A stretch of 64,000 nt of DNA, taken from contig CM036244.1 in the NCBI GenBank assembly GCA_020698575.1, positions 1,907,501-1,971,500 of the forward strand, given 5' to 3'. Of this stretch, positions 55,363-64,000 are shown piece by piece. The notes beneath the pieces were generated by a model. It saw nothing but the letters and a program-made list of their open reading frames with translations, ran no database searches and was not told where the DNA came from. The stretch is from Bostrychus sinensis. Lineage: Eukaryota > Chordata > Actinopteri > Gobiiformes > Eleotridae. The position numbers and the translations under genes are program-made. The number at the start of each line of letters is the position of its first letter. Position 1 is the stretch's first letter.

Positions 55363-56050
55363 CAGTGGTTCTCAAAGTGGGGTCTGGGGTCCGCGAAGGT
55401 ACTGCAGAGGGGCCCCCAGAGGCTGTCTATATTAAGTACATAAAAAGAAATTGAATTTGAAATGCACTGTAAAAAACAATGCTGCAAAAACTCAAGGCAA
55501 CAACTAATATTTTTTTACTCACCACATTTAACGTTCATTCGTCTAAAAACTTGAAATTTTAAGTTTTACTCACTATCTTTATTTTTTCCAGCTCAGCTTA
55601 CGCCAACTGACTCCACTGTTCAGAAAAAGTATTATTGATAATAATAAAAACTAAATATACTACATTTAACAAAAGAATCACTTTTTCTGAACTCTGTAAG
55701 TTGGCTGTAAGATGAGTAAAAAAATAATGATAGAGAGAAAAACCTAAAAATTAGAAAAGTTTTTAGACGTATGAACATCAAATTAAGTGAAAGTGTGGAA
55801 AACTTGAGATTTTGAGTTGGCCCCAAAAATCTTGAGGGATCCTTTGCCTTGAGTTGTTGAGTTTTACAGTGTATTTGTTTAAAAATATAACACTTTTTAG
55901 CCAATAGTCAGTGTCTTTTGTAATGTTTTTATAGAAATATATGGAGAAAAACATGAAAATAAAATTGGGGATTGAGGGAAGTTGTATTGTTGGGGGTCCG
56001 TGTGGGATTTTGGTAAATTTAAGGCGGCCATGACTCCTGACTTTAGGAAT
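55363..56050 (+). repeat. Dispersed repeat D, copy 4
   Basis: CAGTGGTTCTCAAAGTGGGG, then GGGGCCCCCAGAGGCTGTC, and after the nested MITE CAATAGTCAGTGTCTTTTGT to GGGGGTCCGTGTGGGATTTT. Close match, inverted, to copy 2 at 14341-15064. Confidence 0.72.
55464..55874. mobile_element. MITE with CACTGTAAAA termini nested in repeat D copy 4
   Basis: CACTGTAAAAAACAATGCTG to TTGAGTTGTTGAGTTTTACAGTG region. It is the same element at the same internal position as in D copy 2, so the insertion predates the spread of this D subfamily. Confidence 0.8.
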
Positions 56051-56685
56051 GGCTGTTCTAAAGATTTGCACTCAGCTAATTATCTAATTATTAAATGACC
56101 CTATATAAACAGATGTCAGGGGCGCTAAAGAACCACTCCTCCTCCTCCCCTGAACGCCTCACGCCTCTGTCCCGCACACAGACGGTGAGCTCGGTGAAAT
56201 GTGTGTTCGTGTCCCGTCTTCTCGTCCTTGTGTGTTAAGTGTCAGCGTTGTAAACGTCTTGTTCATCGCCTGCGTCCCGTCAGAAGCGATGACAGTCGGA
56301 GCGCCACATCACTGAGCGACCGGAGTGTGACGAGAAACACGGAAACCAGGAACCAGGAGAGAACAACCAGAGTGACAGGAAACCAGACGTAAATGAAGAT
56401 GTAGAGATGTTCAGGCCAGGTCACGTTACACTGGTGACGATGAATAATGTTACAGTTTTTCCCCAAAAAACCTAAACCTCTAAACCAGGCCATCATTCGC
56501 TTTAACTCTTTTCTCAAAAACATGACTCTCTGGTCTTAACCTTGAATACAATTTGCTGTTAACACACAATTTACAAAACCCTGACTCTACTTTTTGCGAA
56601 ACACATGACACATTCTCACCTTTATAAACACATTTGGCTTTTACAACGCACAAGATGCAAAAAGTTAACACAAAGAGGCAGAATT

Positions 56686-57315
56686 CAGACTAGTGATGGG
56701 AATTTCGGCTCATTTCAGGGAGCTGGATTATTTGGTTCAGCTCTTTTGGCTCCTAATGGTTCTTCATTTTACCTCCTATATCTTTTATATTTCAGCCAAA
56801 TTTAGCACAGTTTTTACAAATGACTTGTATTGTGTACTCATATAAATACATGGATTGTAATGAAGAATTCAAATTTTCTGATGCTTTGAAACTTCCTAAT
56901 GAACTGACCACTCTACTACACACAGCAGATAAACACACCTATGATTAAGTATAAACATGAAAAGGACAGATGTTGACTTTTTTATTTAAACACACACCTC
57001 TAACAAAAAGCAGGGCTTTATTTATAAGAAAAAGTAAAAACAACAGCAACGGCTGGCCTCAAAACTCAAAAAACTTTATCATAAATATACAACCTAATAA
57101 AAAATAAATAAGTATGTAACTGTTATGTTTAACTTTTATTTTTCAGGGCAGATTGGTGAGGAGGAAGACCAACTTCCTCAGCTGATCTGGTTTCTTCTCT
57201 CTGGTTTTATCTGCCCTGTTTTTGAAAAGATCCTTTCATAAAAAAGATGGGAGCGGCTCTCACCGTTCACTTGAAAGAACCGACTCTTTGTACCGACTCG
57301 CTCGCGACCGACCAG
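56686..57315. mobile_element. Possible hAT-type element
   Basis: AGTGATGGGAATTTCGGCTC and GGTTCAGCTCTTTTGGCTCC at the left, and GAGCGGCTCTCACCGTTCAC, then GAACCGACTCTTTGTACCGA at the right, resemble the two end regions of a common fish hAT family. Termini and target duplication not resolved. Confidence 0.4.
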
Positions 57316-57474
57316 ACACAATTCCAACACGTTACCATTAACACAATGCTCAAAGCTTAAACACTGGCTGCTAATGAACTGCAGTGAATATAAAGGCAGT
57401 TCTGGAAAAACTGAGCTGCTTTTCAAAGATGGACATCTGAACTGCAAGAGGTCACGCTAAAGGAAGACAAAGAG

Positions 57475-57645
57475 GACGAGTAAGACCAAGACCAGAACCC
57501 GGGCCCAAATCTGAACCAGAACCAGAGCCTGAACTGGAACCGAAACCCATACCTGGACCAAGACGCGGACCGAGACTTGGCCCAGGACCTGAAATTTGCC
57601 CCAGGATGAGGCCAAAGACCAGGCCCAAGACCCAGACCAGGAGGT
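57475..57645 (+). repeat. Degenerate (GACCAGAACC)-type purine/pyrimidine tract
   Basis: Short, diverged units such as GACCAAGACCAGAACC, ACCAGAACCAGAGCC and AAGACCAGGCCCAAGACCC, related in style to the CCAGACCTAACC unit of the large array but too diverged to align firmly. Confidence 0.5.
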
Positions 57646-58112
57646 TTTCTGGGGCTTTTAACAGTTTTTATAAAAGATTCAGAGAACAGTGTTTAGTGTT
57701 TTGCTGTGTAGTGTGTTGTGTATGCTCTGTGTGTTATTATGACAGCAATCTTTCTCCCTGTTTTCTGTTATATGCTGCAGACCTGAACTGTTATAATGAA
57801 CTGTTATAAAAAACTGTTTTAGCCTCAAGTGTCCACACACAGCTGTAAACACAGACACACTCCAAGAAATTATTATAAATGTAACTCCAGTTCTCTGTGA
57901 AATACTCAGGGCAGTCTTTAACACAGTTCTTTGTTAGTTTGTGATTAATAATGACCACCCTTAGGCCATATTTCAGTTCTAGGCTAAGCATCTTTTGTGC
58001 AATAAAATTAGTTGCAGCTCTTTACAGATTCAAATATTGTATTTTTGGGAACAATTATTGACTCTTTGGTTCCCAAAGGCGGCAGACCCCAGCCTTAAAA
58101 GAACAACATTAA

Positions 58113-58919
58113 CCCTTTAGGCGCCAGAGTTTTTTTTTTATACAGCTTTTTGACATCCAAAATTCTGTGGAAGGCTGTGGCTTGAAAATAATTAGAGATA
58201 GAGTCTTACAGTTGAGAGAAATGTTTATGACTGTAGTAATTATAAGCATCTAATTTGCATCATCATTATCAGGCATATGTGCTGAATTATGTTATTTTCA
58301 TTAAATACAAGATGATGAACCTCTATAACCTCTGATGTCCCATAACCAGGAAAATGTGAGGAAATAGAAATGCAGAATGCAAACATACATTTGTCAGGGC
58401 CTGGCAGCAGCTTCATCAAACTGCTGTATCCACCCCTGACATACTTCATCCTCTCATTAATTGCTGTTGCTAGTCCTGTTTATGTTAGCCACGCTGCTAT
58501 CACCACGCCTGCAGCAACAGCTGCCTCTCTCCACGCCTTTCTCTTCTCCCACCTCTGCCTCCTCTCCCTCGTCTGCAGGGAAAAGTGTGAGGATGAATGG
58601 CGTGTGCTTGATGTAGACTTATTTCACTCAAAACTGCACTGTTCCCGAGTTCACTACGGAGGCTGCGGAGACTCCGTGCTGCCCCGCGGGACCAAGTCGC
58701 GGGACAGCATCCTCGTGCACACATATCCCACTCAAAACCACATTATTACCAACATTACGTTCACTCCCAGGGCCAGAGTAACTAAATGCACACCAGCCTC
58801 TGTCACCTACGGTTGGCAAAGTGACTGTAAGCATAGCTCCAGCAGTGCCTCCAAGAAGTTGGGTTATTTTGTTCATCAAAGTTGCTTGTCGCAATTCTGC
58901 AACTTTGGCGCTTAAGGGG
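58113..58919. mobile_element. piggyBac-type MITE with TTAA target
   Basis: TTAA at 58109-58112 and 58920-58923. Ends CCCTTTAGGCGCCAGAGTT and (reversed) CCCCTTAAGCGCCAAAGTT are inverted repeats, the TTAACCCTTT..GGCGCCA style of fish piggyBac MITEs. It contains a 181-codon open frame (58370-58915) that resembles no transposase; because it spans composition typical of the element interior, I do not call it a gene. Confidence 0.85.
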
Positions 58920-59193
58920 TTAATATAAAATGTGAGATTATACCAAGAACAATGAAGATATCCATAAGAATACATTAAAGCCTGCTGCTGAATACACTCT
59001 ACAGAAGCAAGGCGCAATAAACAACAACAGATTAAAACATGGAGCAGACAGAGCCCTGCAGCCTGTGACCTGTGATCTGTTTACATCAGAACTAAAATGG
59101 GCACACGACAGCAGTAAAGTTCTGGTAAACAAATGTGCTTCTACTTTTGCTTTCACTGTAGCCCACCAGTTGGGAACACATGCAACTGAATAG

Positions 59194-59195
<2 letters not shown>

Positions 59196-59262
<67 letters not shown>
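59196..59262. repeat. (TG)33 microsatellite beside sgcd donor
   Basis: An uninterrupted GT/TG run of about 67 bp. In the sgcd sense direction it is a (CA)n tract that begins about 22 bases after the GTGAGT donor of the 73-bp exon. Confidence 0.98.
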
Positions 59263-59265
<3 letters not shown>

Positions 59266-59284
59266 AGTGTTTATTTTAACTCAC

Positions 59285-59357
59285 TTGAGCTCTTTGAAGG
59301 GCTCGGCTCGAACGTGAGGCGTCTCCACAGATTTACTGAACACTGCTCCTTCAGCTC
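59285..59357 (-). CDS. sgcd: delta-sarcoglycan, coding exon (third from last)
   Basis: Delta-sarcoglycan is a single-pass type II membrane glycoprotein of the sarcoglycan-dystrophin complex in muscle; this exon encodes part of its extracellular region. Read on the minus strand, a TTTCAG acceptor is followed by 73 bp and a GTGAGT donor. With one base from the upstream exon the frame reads GAEGAVFSKSVETPHV followed by RAEPFKEL, matching the conserved GAEG.VF.KS.ETP.VRA.PFKEL segment of delta- and gamma-sarcoglycan. The two trailing bases (AA) join the G that opens the next exon to give Lys. A 73-bp exon at this place is characteristic of the sarcoglycan gamma/delta/zeta family. The upstream exon is not in the window, so this intron runs past 64000. 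A long (CA)n tract (sense strand) starts about 22 bases after the donor. Identity as sgcd rather than a paralogue rests mainly on the last exon. Confidence 0.93.
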
Positions 59358-60163
59358 CTGAAACACACAAACACAAAACTCATTATTAACATCCGATGAA
59401 AGGCCAATGGTCTAAAATATGCATAAATGAGATCATAAAATATCCCAAAATAAATACATAAATGTGTCTTTGTTTTCAGATCGGACTATTATAATTCACA
59501 AAACACCAGTGCCACAGATGACCCCTGTCTAAACCTGTCCTCCATTTTGTTTCTTCCACAAAGATGTTTATTTTCAGTAAAATCCCACACTGCTCCGGGA
59601 GGAATACCGTAGATAAGTGTGTGGGTAATGAGTGGAGCAGGTGCTGAACTCAGAATGTGCCTCTGAGCGAGTTTAATCCAGGGGTAAATTCACCCAGAGG
59701 GACTTCACCCATATTTAAACTGAGAATTTAAGCGTGCAGCTGTGAAAAATGCTAATAATGTCTGTAAATATCTCCCAAAGCTCCCAAAAGTAATACAAGA
59801 AACCACTGCAAGAATCATTTTTATACATTTTGTGCTGCTTGTCGTGAGCTTAGTCCATCTTTAGCTGCTCCGTTGGTTTCTTTTTCAAATATTTAGCTTT
59901 ATTCACCAGCACACCTTGAAAATACAAAGCCCTGTGCATCGCTAAAACATGGAACACTCATATACTTTGTACATTTTGAAGATTAAAACAGTTTGTACAG
60001 CATGTCCCAACAAAGCCAGCATAGGAAAAAAAAAATAAATAAAATGCATGAAACGTTAAAGGATAAGGTGTTGAATGTGTTGCAATCTGCACTTTGACCA
60101 CTAGCTGCTGTCAAGTAATAACTGGATCTCTCTGTAAGATAATAAAGTTCAACCAAAAAACTT

Positions 60164-60284
60164 TAAGGCAGTGGTTCCCAACTAGATGTGTTCCTATGTT
60201 CCCCAGTTTGGGGGCTGGCAGCTTCCCAACCTTTTCCTTACAGGCAACTCTGCTTATGTTCAAGAGAAGCCAGGACCCCCCCCC
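60164..60284. repeat. Leading block of the 12-bp array
   Basis: AAGGCAGTGGTTCCCAACTA shares the CAGTGGTTC start seen before the degenerate 12-bp tracts at 4734 and (less clearly) 39195, then a C-run leads into the array. Confidence 0.5.
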
Positions 60285-62593
60285 CAGACCTAACCCCAGA
60301 CCTAACCCCAGACCTAACCCAAGTCCTAACCCCAGTCTTAACCCCAGACCTAACCCCAGACCTAACTCCAGACCTAACTCCAGACCTAACCCCAGACCTA
60401 ACTCCAGACCTAACTCCAGACCTAACCCCAGACCTAACTCCAGACCTAACCCCAGACCTAACCCCAGACCTAACCCCAGACCTAACTCCAGACCTAACTC
60501 CAGACCTAACTCCAGACCTAACCCCAGACCTAACTCCAGACCTAACTCCAGACCTAACTCCAGACCTAACCCCAGTTCTGACCCCAGACCTAACCCCAGA
60601 CCTAACCCCAGTCTTAACCCCAGACCTAACCCCAGACCTAACCCCAGACCTAACCCCAGACCTAACCCAAGTCCTAACCCCAGTCTTAACCCCAGACCTA
60701 ACCCCAGACCTAACTCCAGTCCTAACTCCAGTCCTAACTCCAGACCTAACTCCAGTCCTAACTCCAGACCTAACCCCAGTCTTAACCCCAGACCTAACCC
60801 CAGACCTAACCCCAGACCTAACCCCAGACCTAACTCCAGTCCTAACTCCAGACCTAACCCCAGACCTAACCCCAGACCTAACCCAAGTCCTAACCCCAGA
60901 CCTAACTCCAGTCCTAACTCCAGACCTAACCCCAGTTCTGACCCCAGACCTAACCCCAGTCCTAACCCCAGACCTAACCCCAGTCCTAACCCCAGTTCTG
61001 ACCCCAGACCTAACCCCAGACCTAACCCCAGACCTAACCCCAGTCTTAACCCCAGACCTAACCCCAGACCTAACCCCAGACCTAACCCCAGACCTAACCC
61101 CAGTCCTAACCCCAGACCTAACCCCAGACCTAACCCCAGTCCTAACTCCAGACCTAACCCCAGACCTAACCCCAGACCTAACTCCAGTCCTAACTCCAGT
61201 CCAAACCCTGGCCTAATCCCAGTCCTAACTCCAGACCTAACCCCAGACCTAACCCCAGTCCTAACTCCAGTCCTAACTCCAGTCCAAACCCTGGCCTAAT
61301 CCCAGTCCTAACTCCAGACCTAACCCCAGACCTAACCCCAGACCTAACCCCAGACCTAACTCCAGACCTAACTCCAGTCCTAACTCCAGTCCTAACTCCA
61401 GTCCAAACCCCAGACCTAACCCCAGACCTAACCCCAGTCCTAACTCCAGTCCAAACCCTGGCCTAATCCCAGTCCTAACTCCAGACCTAACCCCAGACCT
61501 AACCCCAGACCTAACCCCAGACCTAACTCCAGTCCTAACTCCAGTCCAAACCCTGGCCTAATCCCAGTCCTAACTCCAGACCTAACCCCAGACCTAACCC
61601 CAGACCTAACCCCAGACCTAACCCCAGACCTAACTCCAGACCTAACTCCAGTCCTAACTCCAGTCCAAACTCCAGTCCTAACTCCAGACCTAACCCCAGA
61701 CCTAACCCCAGACCTAACCCCAGTCCTAACTCCAGTCCAAACTCCAGTCCTAACTCCAGACCTAACCCCAGACCTAACCCCAGACCTAACCCCAGTCCTA
61801 ACTCCAGTCCAAACTCCAGTCCTAACTCCAGACCTAACCCCAGACCTAACCCCAGACCTAACCCCAGTCCTAACTCCAGTCCAAACTCCAGTCCTAACTC
61901 CAGACCTAACCCCAGACCTAACCCCAGTCCTAACCCCAGTCCTAACTCCAGTCCAAACTCCAGTCCTAACTCCAGACCTAACCCCAGACCTAACCCCAGA
62001 CCTAACCCCAGTCCTAACTCCAGTCCAAACTCCAGTCCTAACTCCAGTCCTAACCCCGGTCCAAACTCCAGACCTAACCCCAGACCTAACCCCAGTCCTA
62101 ACTCCAGTCCAAACCCCAGTCCAAACTCCAGAACTAACCCCAGACCTAACTCCAGACCTAACCCCAGACCTAACCCCAGTCCTAACCCCAGACCTAACTC
62201 CAGTCCAAACCCCAGTCCAAACTCCAGACCTAACCCCAGACCTAACTCCAGTCCAAACCCCAGTCCAAACTCCAGACCTAACCCCAGTCCTAACCCCAGA
62301 CCTAACTCCAGTCCAAACCCAGTCCTAACCCCAGACCTAACTCCAGTCCTAACCCTGGCCTAACGCCAGACCTAACTCCAGTCCTAACCCCAGACCTAAC
62401 CCCAGACCTAACCCCAGACCTAACTCCAGTCCTAACCCCAGACCTAACCCCAGACCTAACCCCAGACCTAACTCCAGTCCTAACCCCAGACCTAACTCCA
62501 GACCTAACCCCAGTCCTAACTCCAGACCTAACCCTGGCCTAACTCCAGACCTAACGCAGACCTAACCTCAAACCTAACCCAAGTTCTAACCCC
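60285..62593. repeat. 12-bp tandem array, CCTAACCCCAGA (about 190 units)
   Basis: About 2.3 kb of 12-bp units: CCTAACCCCAGA and variants CCTAACTCCAGA, CCTAACCCCAGT, CCAAACTCCAGT, CTTAACCCCAGT and TCTGACCCCAGA, with CCAAACCCTGGCCTAATCCC interruptions. Between 61665 and 62025 the variant CCAAACTCCAGT recurs exactly every 72 bp (61665, 61737, 61809, 61881, 61953, 62025), a six-unit higher-order repeat. Each unit contains CCTAACCC, the core of the vertebrate telomere repeat. Because 12 is a multiple of 3, two + frames stay open (PNPR and LTPD repeats), giving false 401- and 342-codon proteins. It lies in an sgcd intron about 930 bp upstream of an exon; the sgcd-sense strand is GGGGTTAGGTCT, G-rich. 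Confidence 0.97.
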
Positions 62594-63395
62594 ACTGCTG
62601 CTACATTTTGTTTAGTAATGGGCGAGACTTTGGTTTGAACCTGATTAAGTTAAATCTTAGTTCTTTTTTAGATCTATATTATTTATATTAAAGTGCTGGT
62701 TTGCCTTTTCTTGGCTAAAATCTGGTTTTAATCCTAGTTTTTTGGTCATTTTGTTCGAGATTTACTCCCACAATCAGTCATCATATCAACTTCCTCTCAT
62801 ATTCTTTTGCATTTTCACACAGTCACCGCTCAGAGCCGTCTCTTCTGTGGCACATTTTCCCAACATCACTTGGAGTTAAATTTAAATATTAAGCCGAGAT
62901 AATAGCCTCAGTTAAAAGTATAAATCCGCGAGACGTCACATTTCAAAATAAAAGCCCATGTGTGTGCGTCAGGGGTGACATTTCAGGCGTGTTTTATTTT
63001 GAAGGCACGAGTTTGAAGCTGAAATGTCTGAGTGAAGATGAAACGTCTGCGCGGCTTTAAAAACATTAGAAATCTCACGGCTCTCAGGCAAAAGGGAACA
63101 AAAGCTCCTCTTTTGGCTTCTGGAGCTACTTTGAACGCTCCGTAACTCAAGGAGAAAAGCAATGTCACACTTTTTTATTGAAATCACCACAAAGGCTGCA
63201 GCAAACGCACTCACAGAGACCGACGCTGGAGAGGCTTCTTTCTAATTTCAAGGAGCTTTTAGCAAAATAAAGATTTCAAGATGTAATATTTATGACTCAA
63301 CACCCAACTCAAAAATAATATATGATAATAAATAATAAATAATAAATGATAAAATGGTAACTGGTTGAAATAAAATGAAAACGACTGGTGAGCTG
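62594..63395. other. Unassigned intronic sequence
   Basis: No repeat recognised apart from a short AT-rich (AATAAT)n-like run at 63315-63350. 62930-63240 is CpG-containing and single-copy here. Confidence 0.3.
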
Positions 63396-63399
63396 ATGT

Positions 63400-63800
63400 A
63401 ATGTTAGGGCAATGGAAGTTTATTTGTACAGCACAATTCCTACACAGAGTAATTAAAGCTCAGAGTTTAGCTCTAGACTGCTTCTCTATTTTCATTTTGT
63501 TATTTGTGTTTTACATATTTACGAATAAAAAACAATCATTATTCTGTGCTGCATTGTGCTCCTACAGACTTGAACTGTTTACAGAGGATCTTAAAACTCC
63601 AAAATCTTGTCTTTTTGGATCATTTTGTGTCTATTTTGAAGAACCTGGAGATGCTCCTAACTCCTATTTCTCTCTGTTTTATTGTATTTTGTATGAAATG
63701 TGGGTTGTGGCGTTGACGCCTCTTGGCCAGGACTCCCGAGAAAAAGAGATCTGTGAATCTCAATAAGACTTTCCTGGTTAAAGAATGGTTAAATGGAAAA
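63400..63800 (+). mobile_element. LINE 3' end related to the SINE tail
   Basis: The end TCTTGGCCAGGACTCCCGAG, AAAAAGAGATCTGTGAATCT and GACTTTCCTGGTTAAAGAAT, then an A-rich run, is a common L2/CR1-like LINE terminus. The same terminal phrase forms the tail of the SINE at 30749-31005. The upstream part (63400-63680) has an open frame without clear reverse transcriptase motifs. Confidence 0.65.
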
Positions 63801-63824
63801 AAAAAATCTAAATAAAATGATTAA

Positions 63825-64000
63825 AAGAGCTATATTATGCATTTATTTAACTTTTGTAAACCAGTCTCGCTCTCCTCTGGAACAGCAGCGCATTTAACAA
63901 ACAACATGATGTGACTAAAACAGGACGTTTTTAATAAGTCTTCTACTGGTGCCATAAAGAAACAGGTGAATAGACCAGCAGAGGGCAGCAGAGAGGAGTT
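63825..64000. mobile_element. MITE left end (window-edge truncated)
   Basis: AAAAGAGCTATATTATGCAT resembles the AGAGGCAATATTATGCA end of the MITE at 30393. The rest is beyond the window. Confidence 0.4.

Larger units (their letters stand above)
42977..59284 (-). other. sgcd: sgcd intron (16.3 kb), transposon-rich
   Basis: Bounded by the GTGAGT donor of the 73-bp exon and the CTGCTCAG acceptor of the 124-bp exon, with matching codon phase. Contents are mostly LINE remnants and DNA transposons, listed separately. Stretches with no recognised repeat are about 47065-47990, 48930-49600, 49670-50260, 50400-51050, 51705-52030, 53265-54060, 56055-56685, 57320-57470 and 57650-58108. Some of these (49060-49400 and 50520-50840) have a balanced base composition and look single-copy here. 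Confidence 0.9.
59358..64000 (-). other. sgcd: sgcd intron, partial (continues beyond window)
   Basis: The sequence upstream of the 73-bp exon ends at its TTTCAG acceptor. No match to the expected preceding exon (the part ending ..ERLRVLG in known delta-sarcoglycans) is seen up to 64000 on the minus strand. It contains the 2.3-kb 12-bp satellite and LINE-derived sequence. Positions 59400-60160 and 62600-63395 show nothing I can assign. Confidence 0.8.

Noticed and set aside
58370..58915. 181-codon frame as a host exon
   Set aside because: Lies entirely within a TTAA-flanked element with inverted ends, and the opposite strand is open too; kept only as a finding.
60094..61299. 401- and 342-codon proline/asparagine/arginine and LTPD-repeat frames
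   Set aside because: Products of a 12-bp tandem repeat, which keeps two frames open because 12 is divisible by three. No start context, splice signal or conserved domain.
60285..62593. True interstitial telomere repeat
   Set aside because: The unit is 12 bp (CCTAACCCCAGA), not 6 bp CCCTAA; it only contains the telomere-like core. An origin from telomere repeats is not shown.

Overview
This is vertebrate nuclear DNA, almost certainly from a ray-finned (teleost) fish. Evidence: split coding exons with GT/AG splice sites, no bacterial gene density, and a dense layer of typical teleost transposons (Rex3-like and L2-like LINEs, a Penelope-like GIY-YIG element, tRNA-derived SINEs, and hAT, PIF/Harbinger, pogo and piggyBac/TTAA elements). 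The species cannot be named from the sequence alone.

The only cellular gene I can support is delta-sarcoglycan (sgcd) on the minus strand. Its last three coding exons are at 59285-59357 (73 bp), 42853-42976 (124 bp) and 33488-33673 (186 bp including the stop codon). They join in phase and encode the C-terminal extracellular part of the protein, ending in the cysteine cluster. The rest of sgcd lies beyond 64000. Positions 59358-64000, 42977-59284 and 33674-42852 are therefore sgcd introns, and about 1-33270 lies downstream of the gene. I found no convincing exon of a second gene there.

Layout. 1-5.2 kb: nested repeats, a hAT MITE, a palindromic A+B element and a fold-back MITE. 5.2-7.1 kb: a candidate solo LTR between two oppositely oriented Penelope-like fragments. 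7.1-13 kb: mixed sequence, a Harbinger element and two head-to-head Rex3 fragments. 13-24 kb: L2 fragments, a SINE, element E with a nested LINE piece, and a second A+B element. 24-33 kb: a TTAA element, the inverted second copy of E, a Harbinger element and a three-level nest at 30.3-31.3 kb. 33-43 kb (last sgcd intron): a second TTAA copy, a hAT-like element with a nested LINE tail, CTA-type microsatellites, a three-copy tandem repeat of about 460 bp carrying a reverse transcriptase fragment, and pogo copy 1. 43-59 kb: LINE remnants, a hAT element with a perfect 8-bp target duplication, Harbinger elements, pogo copy 2 in inverted orientation, and a piggyBac-type element. 59-64 kb: a (TG)n tract next to an sgcd splice donor and a 2.3-kb array of a 12-bp telomere-like unit.

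The points most worth a second look are: near-identical inverted pogo copies (and other inverted pairs) flanking the 124-bp sgcd exon; the 12-bp CCTAACCCCAGA array with a 72-bp higher-order period; a family of elements sharing ACGGAGC..CCTAAGG-like ends but carrying different internal motifs; and the nested insertions, which give empty-site comparisons inside the window. I see no undescribed multi-gene system. Nearly all long open frames here are repeats or transposon fragments.
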